Shown one piece after another: positions 1-7,386 of a stretch of 17,993 bases of DNA. The notes under the pieces were generated by a model that had not been told where the DNA came from, did not search any database, and saw nothing but the letters and a program-made list of their open reading frames with translations. The stretch's first letter is position 1. Every line of letters starts with the position of its first letter. The DNA is from Tolypothrix sp. NIES-4075. Its GTDB lineage: Bacteria; Cyanobacteriota; Cyanobacteriia; Cyanobacteriales; Nostocaceae. A program made the translations under genes and the position numbers. The DNA is taken from positions 1-17,993 of the forward strand of contig NZ_BDUC01000033.1 of the NCBI RefSeq assembly GCF_002218085.1. Reading direction: 5' to 3'.

Positions 1-724
1 GGGGGAGCGATCGCTCTACATTTTCCAGATTCTCAGGTTTGTATTCATAGACAATTCGATTTCCCTTGTCGTCATAGCTCTCACACAGCAGCCACTTGAA
101 GATGCGCGATTTATCCTGAGGATCGGCGATTTGGCTATTGGAACTTTTGCCGTAGAGCGAAGTAACGTTGTCTTTGGTAATGGATTTCCAAAACGTATCT
201 GCTGCATCTGATTTGTTCTGCCACCGCTCAATGCGAGCAAACAACCCCTCGATTCGGGGTCGATATCGCTTTAGGGTGTAGGTCTTACCGTTTAGAGTAA
301 CATCTGGCTCATCTGTTTTCCAATCGCCACGGTCTTGAATCAGCAATGGAACCAAATCCTCAGCTTCTGACAGGATGAATACATCCGATTCGGGAGCATC
401 CCAATACCGAGGTAATCCTTCTTTCTCCGTTTTGCGAGTCACCGATGGCACCGAGAGCATCCAGCCAAACCCAAAAGGTTCGTTTCCAGCACCGGAATCG
501 TAGGATAGGGAGAGCTTCGGATAGAAATCTCCCCGACTAGGACTCGTGAAAATTGGTACACTCAACGAGGCAGTTCCAGTGACTGGGTTAGCTGCAAATT
601 TCTCACCCATTCCCTTAATCGCTCCTCCTCCCTTGGGTAGGGATATAGCCGGGGGTGGCGAGACGTAGCTTTTATCTGGCTCTGTGGCTTGCTTGCCGCC
701 ACTTTGGCTATAGCGTTCGAGCAT
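1..724 (-). CDS. SpvB/TcB-type insecticidal toxin-complex protein, N-terminal part (runs off window)
   Basis: The minus strand is open from an ATG at 724 to the window edge (about 241 codons) and is protein-like throughout. Residues about 35-100 match the start of the SpvB domain: motif GEKFAANPVTGTASLSVPIF, then LSLSYDSGAGNEPFGFGW. In this family the N-terminus forms part of the TcB/TcC cocoon that encloses a cytotoxic C-terminus, or of a Salmonella SpvB-like toxin. The purine-rich AAGGGG lies about 8 bases before the ATG and supports this start. Full-length members have more than 1000 residues, so the effector end lies outside the window and its activity cannot be judged. Seen: the domain signature and ribosome site. 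Known: family role. Inferred: secreted or contractile-system-associated toxin. Confidence 0.88.
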   Translation of the reverse strand, partial: MLERYSQSGGKQATEPDKSYVSPPPAISLPKGGGAIKGMGEKFAANPVTGTASLSVPIFTSPSRGDFYPKLSLSYDSGAGNEPFGFGWMLSVPSVTRKTEKEGLPRYWDAPESDVFILSEAEDLVPLLIQDRGDWKTDEPDVTLNGKTYTLKRYRPRIEGLFARIERWQNKSDAADTFWKSITKDNVTSLYGKSSNSQIADPQDKSRIFKWLLCESYDDKGNRIVYEYKPENLENVERSLP

Positions 725-1239
725 AACGTACCCCTTTGCAAGTACTGGAATTGTGTTCAATTAATGAACAATTTCTGCATCCCTTAGCGATCGGTCTTGG
801 TAAAACTAACCAGTCACTTTTGTAGATAATTCGATTTCTTTTCAGCTTTCAGAAAGGGCAGGAGAATTAGTTTTTAATTCTCTAAAAAGTTTAGTAGATG
901 CGATAGTACCCGCAAGGGTACTTTTTTTATGCATACATTTTGAATTTTGCAGTAAAATGACGGTTACTAGCTACCCTCAATATAAATATTTACACTTAGG
1001 TGATAGTACCAAGCCTCAGTGCTTGGCTATTCTGATTCAGACGGTTTCGCCACCTTGGTCATAAGCGCGTATATTGACAAATATTAATAAAGTTATTCTT
1101 CTTCAGAAAGCAGCGCTTGTAACTCAAAGAGCAAAGATTTCAATAAAACTTAAGTACAGCAAGCAACGGGGGTTCTCTAGTTCATTTGTTCGCACTTTGC
1201 GAACAGAGCAATAAAAACTGAGTCTTACGCGATCGCTTT
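725..1239. other. Gene-free spacer with three hairpins
   Basis: No convincing coding region. It holds an 8-bp hairpin (GAGAATTA/TAATTCTC, near 870-890), the intrinsic terminator listed at 905-928, a hairpin CCAAGC/GCTTGG near 1009-1026, and a hairpin GTTCGCA-CTT-TGCGAAC at 1188-1204. Such short palindromes are common dispersed repeats in cyanobacteria. The remainder is AT-rich and featureless to me. Confidence 0.5.
905..928 (+). terminator. Rho-independent terminator (orphan)
   Basis: Perfect 7-bp stem AGTACCC/GGGTACT with a GCAA tetraloop, followed by seven T on the plus strand. There is no plus-strand gene upstream inside the window (the toxin gene points the other way), so it either ends a small unannotated RNA starting after about 725 or is left over from a lost gene. 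Confidence 0.75.
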
Positions 1240-1752
1240 ATGGGTTTCTCCAGAATGAATCGCATTCTTCTGGTATCCCGGCTGAACCCCTTTATCACTA
1301 GCGAAATAAAAATAGAAGATTTGTCAATTAAAGCATTTTTGAAAAATCATAAATTAGCAGGTGCTATTGCTGATTGTGGTATGTATGAATTCAAGCGTCA
1401 GTTAGAATACAAAACTGAGAAATTCTCTAGTAAATTAACACTAGTTGATAGGATGTTTCCTAGTTCTCAGATTTGCTCTAATTGTGGTCAGCATCGTCAT
1501 AAGATGCCGTTGAAAAATCGCGTTTACGTCTGTCCAGAATGCAATCACATTGAGGACAGAGATTTAAACGCATCAAAAAATTTAGAGCGTTGGTTTGATG
1601 GAATCTACATTCCAAAATGCTCAGATTTGGCGGTAAGCTCTACCGTTTCAGCCTGTGGAGTAAACAAACCTCTCAAGAGTCATCTTGAGACTACGGTAAA
1701 CATCAAAACTACCTTTGTCCAGTTAAGTCTAGACTTGGGTAGTTTTGGGTAA
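1240..1752 (+). pseudogene. tnpB: TnpB (IS200/IS605 family) C-terminal fragment
   Basis: TnpB is the RNA-guided RuvC-like nuclease of IS200/IS605-type elements. This 170-aa frame keeps the second RuvC acidic motif (IKIEDL, residues 23-28), the zinc ribbon (CSNCG at 79-83 and CPEC at 98-101) and the third RuvC motif DRDLNAS (106-112). Full TnpB is about 370-430 aa; the helix-turn-helix start and the first RuvC Asp are missing. Residues 1-18 do not look like TnpB, so homology begins near 1290. The ATG at 1240 is just the first in frame. The 3' part and tail (about 1630-1740) can form hairpins, e.g. CTCAAGA/TCTTGAG, as expected where the guide RNA overlaps the gene end. Non-functional as a nuclease by inference. 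Confidence 0.85.
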
Positions 1753-1846
1753 GCTTTATAGAGCGGTTTTCTAGCTTGCGACGACACAAGAGATTTTGAA
1801 TAGAAGACGGGAGCAACGCGATCGCAATTGCAATATTTCACTGCTA

Positions 1847-2182
1847 TCAATGTTCAGCACTATCATATTGATTCCTTGAAGCCTCTACGTCTGGAAAGTT
1901 AACCGTTGCCCATTCACAAAGACTTGAAAGCACTTGGCTTAAGGTTTGCCCCAAAGGAGTTAACGAGTACTCAACCATTGGTGGTACAACGGGATACACT
2001 TTACGATCAACTAGTCCGTTCCGTTCCAAGTCACGCAGAGTACGAGTAAGCATTCGCTGAGAAATACCGCCAATCTCCCGGTGCAATTCACCATAACGCT
2101 TTGTACCGTGGGAAAGAACGTACAAAGCTGCCACAACCCATTTATCGGCAACGAGGTCTAGGGTTTGCCGTAGATAGGGGAC
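1847..2182 (-). pseudogene. HxlR-family transcriptional regulator lacking its 5' end
   Basis: HxlR proteins are winged-helix DNA-binding regulators of about 100-130 aa. The frame reads LDLVADKWVVAALYVLSHG, then GELHREIGGISQRMLTRTL (recognition helix) and RDLERNGLVDR (wing), ending YDSAEH. It can be followed upstream from the GTG at 2134 to codon 2171 (RQTLDLVADKW), but then meets a TAA at 2186-2188 without any ATG, GTG or TTG start and without the usual N-terminal Cys-Pro region. The gene is thus decapitated, with the break between about 2159 and 2182, directly abutting the similarly truncated hydrolase on the other strand. A GTG start at 2134 would omit the first helix. Confidence 0.8.
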
Positions 2183-2460
2183 TGATTATGGCGGGATTAA
2201 CCAATGATGTTTGCATTGTATATCCAGCAATCAGTGCTATAGAAGATGGGTACGAAGTTCAAGTTGTAGTTGACGCAGGTGGATCGCCGACAACGCTTGC
2301 CGATGAAACTGCTTTGCGGAGAATGGAAAATCACGGTGTCATACTCACTTCAACAAATCAAGTTATGGCAGAGTTAGCAGTATCGTGGTCGCATGATTTT
2401 GGGAAAACGATCCAAACGATTATGTACCAAGAAGTCCTTTCAAAATTGATAAACGAGTAG
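2182..2460 (+). pseudogene. Isochorismatase-like cysteine hydrolase, C-terminal half only
   Basis: The plus frame from about 2182 reads LIMAGLTNDVC and continues to the stop at 2458-2460. This is the second half of an isochorismatase-superfamily hydrolase of the YcaC-like group: the nucleophile Cys is in TNDVC, followed by VQVVVDAGGSPT, ADETALRRME and TSTNQVMAELA. The catalytic Asp and Lys, which lie in the first half of a roughly 200-aa protein, are absent. The frame is open upstream to 2101, but those codons are antisense to the HxlR gene and not homologous. Regulator and hydrolase would normally be divergent neighbours sharing a promoter region; here that region and both gene starts are gone. 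Confidence 0.82.
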
Positions 2461-2726
2461 TTACAGCTGGCGGCGAAGTTTGATGTGACAAGCGCAATAC
2501 TCGCAGATCTAACAAGCCCGTGGCATTGCCGTAAGGCACGCGCAAAGCACTATTATGTAGCCGGCGAACGCATACAACAGTCATGTGCGGCTATCGCAAC
2601 GGTGTTACTTTTTACTGGGATTATACCAGCGAACGCTTACGCAGACGTTCCAAGAACCATCACTGCTAGGACTGCGAGGCAATGAGTGAGAGACTAATAG
2701 AAGCAAACCGCTTAATTAAAAAAGTA
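2461..2726. other. Spacer with short dispersed-repeat sequence
   Basis: A 66-aa open frame at 2485-2685 shows no recognisable domain and overlaps cyanobacterial-type repeat sequence (GGCACGCGCAAAGCAC near 2535-2551, GCGAACGCTTACGCAGACG near 2630-2648). I read it as non-coding. Confidence 0.4.
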
Positions 2727-3377
2727 ATGAAACTGTACTACATTCCTACGACACGTGCAGTACGTCCTCGGTGGCTCTTAGAAGAAATGGGAGTTCCCTA
2801 TGAATTGGTACGGGTTGATATGAACATGGCTCAACAGCCAGAATATCAAAAGTTGCACCCACATGGAAAAGTGCCAATTCTAGTAGATGAGGAAGTCACG
2901 ATTTTTGAATCTGCTGCTATCTGTGCTTATCTTGCTGACAAATATATAGATAAAGGGATGGCTCCAGCACTAGAGCAAACTGAACGTGGCTATTACTATC
3001 AATGGCTGTTTTACGCTACATCTACATTAGAACCACCTGTTGAGCATTTTATGTTTAATGTTCTACCATCACTGCCGGAAAAAGTACTACCAATAAAGGT
3101 ACGCTCTGCAATTTCAACACAAGAAGCTTTGCAATGGTTTGACCGAGTTGCTGAACCCTTGAGAAAATCCATTGCTGTTAACAATTACCTGGTAGCAAAT
3201 CGATTTACGACTGCTGATATTGTAACTGGAGGGGTTTTACTCTGGGCAAAAAAGCTAGGTATGTTATCAGATAGTGACCCTTTGAGTAGGTACATTAACA
3301 ACTTGATGCAACGTGCTGCTTTTATCCGTGCCGATGAAGACTTTTACGCCAAGATAGCTCCGAGTGTGCAGTTTTAA
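2727..3377 (+). CDS. Glutathione S-transferase family protein
   Basis: The product (216 aa from this start) has the two-domain GST layout. An N-terminal thioredoxin fold begins MKLYYIPTTRAVRPRWLLEE, with the cis-Pro motif GKVPILVD and the glutathione gamma-glutamyl binding motif ESAAICAYLADKY at about residues 66-80. An all-helical C-terminal domain follows, with a helix cap near FTTADIVTGGVLLWA. It would conjugate or otherwise use glutathione in the cytosol, and the substrate is not readable. An in-frame ATG at 2682 would add 15 residues; I prefer 2727 because family members begin with the beta strand MKLYY, though no strong ribosome site precedes it. The frame is intact among decayed neighbours, suggesting it is functional. 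Confidence 0.88.
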   Translation: MKLYYIPTTRAVRPRWLLEEMGVPYELVRVDMNMAQQPEYQKLHPHGKVPILVDEEVTIFESAAICAYLADKYIDKGMAPALEQTERGYYYQWLFYATSTLEPPVEHFMFNVLPSLPEKVLPIKVRSAISTQEALQWFDRVAEPLRKSIAVNNYLVANRFTTADIVTGGVLLWAKKLGMLSDSDPLSRYINNLMQRAAFIRADEDFYAKIAPSVQF

Positions 3378-3709
3378 CACAAGTTATGAATACTGCCCTC
3401 CCTTACCCACTCTTCTGTTTGGCAAACTTGCGGGACAAAAAATATTACTACTGTGGTCAAGACTAGGCAAGTGTCAAAGCCAAGCTAAGAGAATTAGGTA
3501 TTGGAAGAGATGAGCTAAGTTACTCTTGACGCGAAGAATTTTTGACTCTTGCGATCGCGCTTGTTTCCTCGCTTGAAAACTGCTCCTTCGATCTTCCATA
3601 AAGTAAATAGCGATCGTCTCTTAGATCGCGTGTCTTGGCGGATGGGCGATCGCTCAAGAAGGCAAGCGAGGAAAACAATTCGCGATCGCGAATTGTTTCA
3701 TCGTTTGTT
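3378..3709. other. HIP1-rich intergenic region
   Basis: No supported gene. It contains several GCGATCGC/GCGATCG sites around 3550-3690. A short open stretch ending near 3528 (reading AKLRELGIGRDELSYS) has no recognised homology. The 61-aa frame at 3549-3734 consists largely of HIP1-derived codons and is rejected. Confidence 0.5.
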
Positions 3710-3928
3710 CTATAAATCCGATAATTTCCGATAACGGCACTCCAGATTTTTGCATGGACTGAATAGAATATCTTGTCCCTGTCCGATATTAACGTTATAC
3801 TTACCTACTTGCACATTTTGGCTACCACCACTATTTAACCACTGACGCAAAGCATCAATATCGTCATCGGTTTGAGTTCCGTTAAGGATGCGTTGAATAA
3901 TGTCGTTGAGATTACTGGGGTTCGCCAT
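3710..3928 (-). pseudogene. Effector-associated-type adaptor domain fragment
   Basis: The first about 52 residues (MANPSNLNDIIQRILNGT, then DDDIDALRQWLNSGG, then NVQVGKYNVNIGQGQDI) resemble the short N-terminal adaptor modules that cyanobacteria place in front of NACHT/AAA ATPases, proteases, TIR and WD40 proteins (effector-associated domains of conflict systems). Normally the chain continues from GQGQDI into a long effector or NTPase. Here it switches to unrelated residues (LFSPCKNLECRYRKLSDL) and stops, so the large downstream partner is missing. The final 19 residues overlap an unrelated region. The function of the remnant alone is doubtful. Which numbered family it belongs to cannot be fixed without a profile search. 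Confidence 0.6.
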
Positions 3929-4014
3929 TTATCGGAGTTTTTTAGTTTTATTTTAGACGATAAAACAGTGAATTTACTTATCCATACTCGCGTTGTTCAA
4001 TTTTTTGAAATCAG

Positions 4015-4413
4015 CTAGGTGAATATACTAGTATCTACATGAAAATAGTCCGCAAGCGCTTTTGCTTGAGTTTTACTAATGGTGCGATCGCCATTGACAA
4101 TTTGCAAAGCAACTTCCAATGAACCAATTACCTCAGCTAATGCTTCGGTCGTAATATCGCGTGCGTCCATCAGATGCATTAACATTGAATTAGGTGTACC
4201 TTGGGGTATTGGGTAATAAGTTTCTTCAAACTTCTCGATTAACGTTACCAACAGTTCCAACAGCATCTCTTCTTCTGGTGTACGATTGGGGCGATGCTCT
4301 AAGTTTTGGGCAAGTGCGATCGCTTGTTCGTTTTCTTCTTCTGTAGTAATTATTTTTGGCTGATACTCGGCTAGCAATTTACCGTAAGATTCAGGATTAA
4401 AAGTACGGGTCAT
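4015..4413 (-). CDS. higA: HigA-type antitoxin (HTH domain)
   Basis: This 132-aa protein begins MTRTFNPESYGKLLAEYQPK. It carries a C-terminal helix-turn-helix (about LMDARDITTEALAEVIGS, then SKTQAKALADYFHV), as in HigA antitoxins of the RelE/HigB type II systems. It should bind and neutralise HigB and repress the operon. The frame is open to an ATG at 4434, but the ATG at 4413 gives the family's usual start and a short 17-base overlap with the end of higB, indicating translational coupling. Toxin-first gene order is characteristic of higBA and supports the assignment. Confidence 0.85.
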   Translation of the reverse strand: MTRTFNPESYGKLLAEYQPKIITTEEENEQAIALAQNLEHRPNRTPEEEMLLELLVTLIEKFEETYYPIPQGTPNSMLMHLMDARDITTEALAEVIGSLEVALQIVNGDRTISKTQAKALADYFHVDTSIFT

Positions 4414-4696
4414 TTTTCCATTTATCCTTATCATATTCGGCGTGAGTTAGGACATATTTAATATAGATTCTTTGAACTTCGTAAACAATATCAACAATTA
4501 AGCGGTAGTTGTTTCCTTTGATATTAAATACAGTGAAGTTACCGACAGCTTCTGCTTTTGGATAAATAGCCTGAACTTCAACCAGATTTTTCCATTGAGC
4601 TTTAGTTACCACCCTGTACCAATCATAAAGTGCATCGCAGGAATCTGCGTGTGCTTCACAAAAATCCCGCAAAATTCTGCGGCTAATAACATGCAT
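4397..4696 (-). CDS. higB: HigB-type mRNA interferase toxin
   Basis: 99 aa, the usual HigB length. Signature stretches are MHVISRRILRDFCEAH, AQWKNLVEVQAIYPKAE, VFNIKGNNYRLIVDI and YIKYVLTHAEYDKDKWK, the RelE-superfamily beta sheet with its basic and aromatic residues. HigB cleaves translated mRNA at the ribosome unless bound by HigA, whose gene overlaps the toxin's 3' end. There is no strong ribosome site before the ATG at 4696; a small frame upstream (4683-4883) ends inside the higB start and could couple translation. The frame is intact and complete. Confidence 0.88.
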   Translation of the reverse strand: MHVISRRILRDFCEAHADSCDALYDWYRVVTKAQWKNLVEVQAIYPKAEAVGNFTVFNIKGNNYRLIVDIVYEVQRIYIKYVLTHAEYDKDKWKNDPYF

Positions 4697-4883
4697 TTAA
4701 ATTGACTCTGATTACGACTATTAGAATTTTCTCCCTGAGGGCTTTATAAAGGTTTGAGAACTGGGTTATTTTTCCAATGGCATTGCGGCGAAATGTTTTT
4801 GCAGTAACCTGTGGTTCAGATGTAAGCGTATCTTCTGCCTTGGTAAGATATTTTCGGACTCTTGCTGAACATTTTTTTGCCAT
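4683..4883 (-). CDS. Small open frame upstream of higB, unknown function
   Basis: A 66-aa frame beginning MAKKCSARVRKYLTKAED, basic and with no recognised domain. GAGG stands four bases before the ATG, closer than usual. It overlaps the first bases of higB by 14 nt, so it could be a leader or operon member, or a chance frame across the higBA promoter. I cannot distinguish these; treat as uncertain. Confidence 0.25.
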   Translation of the reverse strand: MAKKCSARVRKYLTKAEDTLTSEPQVTAKTFRRNAIGKITQFSNLYKALREKILIVVIRVNLNACY

Positions 4884-4981
4884 TGTCCTCGAACGACTTT
4901 CTCATACTCCTCTCTACACAAGGTTCCTGACGCACTGACTCCGACTATGCGCGAGTTTCAACAGATGACCAAAATTTGAAC

Positions 4982-5004
4982 CTGCACTCGCCGCGCGAGT
5001 GCAG
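4982..5004. repeat. Perfect 10-bp hairpin
   Basis: CTGCACTCGC and GCGAGTGCAG separated by CGC. It lies between the divergent small frame/higBA (minus) and the CHAT-GUN4 gene (plus). There is no T-run on the plus side, so it is not a classical terminator; it could be a regulatory palindrome or dispersed repeat. Confidence 0.6.
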
Positions 5005-5099
5005 CAAGTTAATTGTGCGAAAATTTATTCAAATCGAACGAGCAAAACAAAAGCCGCACGACCAGATATTAGCCTTACTAGCTTGAAGCCAAAATCCTA

Positions 5100-6254
5100 A
5101 TGAAGAAGATTTTGATTTTATCGGCAAACCCTAAAGGCACAACACCAATGCGTTTGGGTGAGGAGGTGCGTGAAATCCATGCTGGACTAGAACGAGCTAT
5201 GCACCGAGATCGGTTTGTCTTAGAGCAGAAGTGGGCAGTGCGACCGAGGGACATTCAACGGGCTATGCTGGATATCAATCCCCAGATTGTTCATTTTTCT
5301 GGGCATGGAACGGGGGATGAGGGTCTGGTCTTTGAAGACGAAACAGGCTCGGCAAAGCTAGTCGATGGAGAAGCATTAGCGGGATTGTTTGATTTGTTTG
5401 CCGAACAGGTAGAGTGTGTTGTTCTTAACAGTTGTTACTCCGATGCGCAGGCAAGTGCGATCGCCCAACACATTAACTATGTGATTGGCATGAAAAAGGC
5501 GATTGGAGATAGAGCAGCAATTGAATTTGCCGTAGGCTTTTACGATGCTCTAGGAGCAGGACGGTCTGTTGAATTTGCCCACAAATTAGGTTGCGCTGCA
5601 ATTCGGTTGGCAGGTATTCCAGAACAACTAACCCCTATTCTTCACAAAAAGTCTAACATCAGTCATGATTGTGAGCTTGACGATGGCTCGAGTTTTGAGC
5701 AAGAAGACCACTATCATCGTCTACAGAAATTACTAAAAGCAGAGGCATGGCTAGAGGCGGATAAAGAAACCACGGCAATCATACTTAAGGTGTCTGGTCA
5801 AGAACGAGGAGGCTGGCTTGAACTGGAAGACATCAAGAAATTACCCTGCCGAGACATGTGTATCCTCAACCATCTCTGGTTAAAGCATAGTAATAAACGT
5901 TTTGGCTTCAGTGTACAGAGACGTATCTGGAAAAATATTCGGGCTACAGAAGCCAAGGATTATCTAACAACACTGCTATACGGAAACGAACACGCGGCAT
6001 ATGCTGAAAGCTTTCAATATTTTAGCGATCGTATAGGGTGGCACTCACTAAACTACTTTCTTGATTATCACGAGCTTATCTTCACCAAAGAGGCTCCTGA
6101 AGGACACCTCCCATTCTTTGGCTTCTTTAAGCCATTTTGGAAGACGCGCATATTTGTGTTGGATAGTGCTTTTGCTCTGTCTTTAAGTAAGTGGGGAAGG
6201 CTGTGTAGTAATCTTTTCTGTCACCTTGATGCTTGTGAACTGTTTCAAAGATAA
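5100..6254 (+). CDS. CHAT-type caspase-like protease fused to GUN4 domain
   Basis: 384 aa. Residues 1-180 form a CHAT/caspase-like domain: start MKKILILSANPKGTTPMRLG, catalytic His in HFSGHG (H69) and catalytic Cys in LNSC (C112), then AIGDRAAIEFAVGFYDALG. Residues about 203-375 are a GUN4 domain: YHRLQKLLKAEAWLEADKET, RGGWLELEDIKKLP, FGFSVQRRIW, FSDRIGW and GHLPF near the end. GUN4 binds Mg-protoporphyrin and related tetrapyrroles and stimulates Mg chelatase; in multidomain cyanobacterial proteins it probably acts as a sensor. The architecture suggests a protease gated by a tetrapyrrole or related ligand (inference). Both catalytic residues are present and the frame is complete. No clear ribosome site is visible. 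It sits next to higBA and an adaptor-domain fragment, a typical conflict-gene neighbourhood. Confidence 0.85.
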   Translation: MKKILILSANPKGTTPMRLGEEVREIHAGLERAMHRDRFVLEQKWAVRPRDIQRAMLDINPQIVHFSGHGTGDEGLVFEDETGSAKLVDGEALAGLFDLFAEQVECVVLNSCYSDAQASAIAQHINYVIGMKKAIGDRAAIEFAVGFYDALGAGRSVEFAHKLGCAAIRLAGIPEQLTPILHKKSNISHDCELDDGSSFEQEDHYHRLQKLLKAEAWLEADKETTAIILKVSGQERGGWLELEDIKKLPCRDMCILNHLWLKHSNKRFGFSVQRRIWKNIRATEAKDYLTTLLYGNEHAAYAESFQYFSDRIGWHSLNYFLDYHELIFTKEAPEGHLPFFGFFKPFWKTRIFVLDSAFALSLSKWGRLCSNLFCHLDACELFQR

Positions 6255-6361
6255 ATCAGGGAAGCACTATTGTCTATAAGCGATCGCTTATCGGCAAGAT
6301 AAATGCATCGCTTCCAGTATTAAAATTTTCGGCTAAAGATGACATTTACCCAGTTTATTAG

Positions 6362-6598
6362 ATGGTAGTAGGCTGCTTCAGCACTCAAAACTTTGGACAA
6401 CTTGAAAGGGAGCAACTAGCTCTCACCTACACCATTGAAATTTTGATACTTGCTTTTGCATTGAAGGAGGCATTTGATTTTGTTGTCGGACTGTTGAGAC
6501 TCTGGCAACAAGCTGCACTGCCAACTAAAACTGAGTCTGTTACCTCCGATAATGTCTATAATTTCAACAAAATCCTAGCTTTGGCAGATGTTGAGTAA
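6362..6598 (+). CDS. Short hypothetical frame
   Basis: 78 aa with a hydrophobic stretch (TYTIEILILAFALKEAFDF) followed by a polar tail. No domain recognised. A stop codon lies immediately before the ATG and no ribosome site is seen. It follows the CHAT-GUN4 gene by 107 bases and ends before a terminator, so it may be a remnant or a small co-transcribed protein. Confidence 0.3.
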   Translation: MVVGCFSTQNFGQLEREQLALTYTIEILILAFALKEAFDFVVGLLRLWQQAALPTKTESVTSDNVYNFNKILALADVE

Positions 6599-6671
6599 AT
6601 TTGACTCGCACTCAGCACTCTCCGGGCGATCGCATCCGATGCCCCAAGCACAAAAACTTGACCAAAAATAT

Positions 6672-6705
6672 AATAGCGCCAACCTAGCTATAGGCTGACG
6701 CTATT
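6672..6705. terminator. Bidirectional terminator between convergent genes
   Basis: Hairpin with outer stem AATAGCG/CGCTATT and inner stem CCTA/TAGG with two mismatches between them. It is followed by GTTTTAATT on the plus strand and by TATATTTTTGG on the minus strand. It separates the plus-strand CHAT-GUN4 region from the minus-strand GlsB-type gene. Confidence 0.6.
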
Positions 6706-6782
6706 GTTTTAATTAAATTCAGGGACAGAAATAGTTATAAAGTTCCCTGATGTTTGTTATTAATTGACTGCAATTTAATTGA

Positions 6783-7055
6783 TTATACAGCACTGCTGCG
6801 GTTGATTAGATTCCACAAGAAAACGGCTACGATTGCACCCAAAACTGCTACTAATAAACCCGGAATGCTGAAAGTTGGAGCTGCTAATGCTAAAGTTCCC
6901 GTACTAAAGAATACACCCAAACTACCGCCAATAAAAGCACCAACGATTCCTAAAATAATTGTTGCCAGAATTCCGCCGCCTTGATGACCGGGGTAGATAG
7001 CCTTGGCGATGGCACCAGCGATTAGACCTAAAACAATCCAAGCAAGAATATTCAT
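6783..7055 (-). CDS. GlsB/YeaQ/YmgE-family (transglycosylase-associated) membrane protein
   Basis: 90 aa, glycine-rich, with about three membrane helices. MNILAWIVLGLIAGAIAKAI is followed by the family motif YPGHQGGGILATIILGIVGA, then FIGGSLG, and a last helix VAVLGAIVAVFLWNLI. Members of PF04226 are small inner-membrane proteins often induced by stress; the biochemical role is not established. Length and motif are complete, so the gene is probably functional. Only a weak AAGAA precedes the ATG. A terminator lies about 80 bases downstream. Confidence 0.9.
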   Translation of the reverse strand: MNILAWIVLGLIAGAIAKAIYPGHQGGGILATIILGIVGAFIGGSLGVFFSTGTLALAAPTFSIPGLLVAVLGAIVAVFLWNLINRSSAV

Positions 7056-7177
7056 TGTTCTTAATTGGTGTAAACGTTTTTGACTCTTGAATACAGATTA
7101 ACAGCCCAAACATTAACATCCAATCTGTCAACAGAATTAATTGCTAATAGCCCCAAGGAGTAGTTAAATTGCTATTA

Positions 7178-7306
7178 AGTAGAAAGGCACAAAAAAACCG
7201 AAGTATGTAACGAAAAGTAAAGTTGTCCAAAAACCTCTTCCCTTCAGCATAGCTGCCCTCAGCATAGCTGCCTTGTCATAACGACAATTTTTAACGCCAA
7301 CCTACT
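7178..7306. mobile_element. MITE copy 1 (129 bp, TA target duplication)
   Basis: This block is identical to 10781-10909; with the flanking TA dinucleotides the shared stretch is 134 bp (7176-7309). Ends are imperfect inverted repeats (AGTAGAAAGGC versus AGTAGGTTGGC read inward from the other side). TA at 7176-7177 and 7307-7308 fits a TA target duplication as made by IS630/Tc1-mariner transposases. Inside, a 15-bp unit containing CAGCATAGCTG occurs twice in tandem. No coding capacity, hence a non-autonomous element. Confidence 0.8.
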
Positions 7307-7349
7307 TATTTCTTTTGACATATTCCTAATTCATTTGGATAAAAAGCCT

Positions 7350-7382
7350 AAAAAAAACCCCCAGTTGGTCTAAAACTAGGGG
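7350..7382 (-). terminator. Rho-independent terminator on minus strand
   Basis: Read on the minus strand: CCCC(T)AGTT, loop, AACTGGGG(G), then eight T. No minus-strand gene is recognised upstream before the structured repeat region 7681-7806, so it may end a non-coding transcript from there. Confidence 0.7.
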
Positions 7383-7386
7383 CATC

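Noticed and set aside
16..240. 74-aa minus-strand frame
   Set aside because: Out-of-frame shadow of the SpvB-type gene that covers 1-724.
2485..2685. 66-aa plus frame with a signal-peptide-like stretch
   Set aside because: No domain, overlaps dispersed-repeat sequence, and composition differs from neighbouring genes.
3549..3734. 61-aa plus frame
   Set aside because: Built mostly from HIP1 octamers (Arg/Ser/Asp codons); no homology pattern or ribosome site.
6754..7131. Frames overlapping the GlsB-type gene on both strands
   Set aside because: Shadows of the clear 90-aa membrane protein gene.
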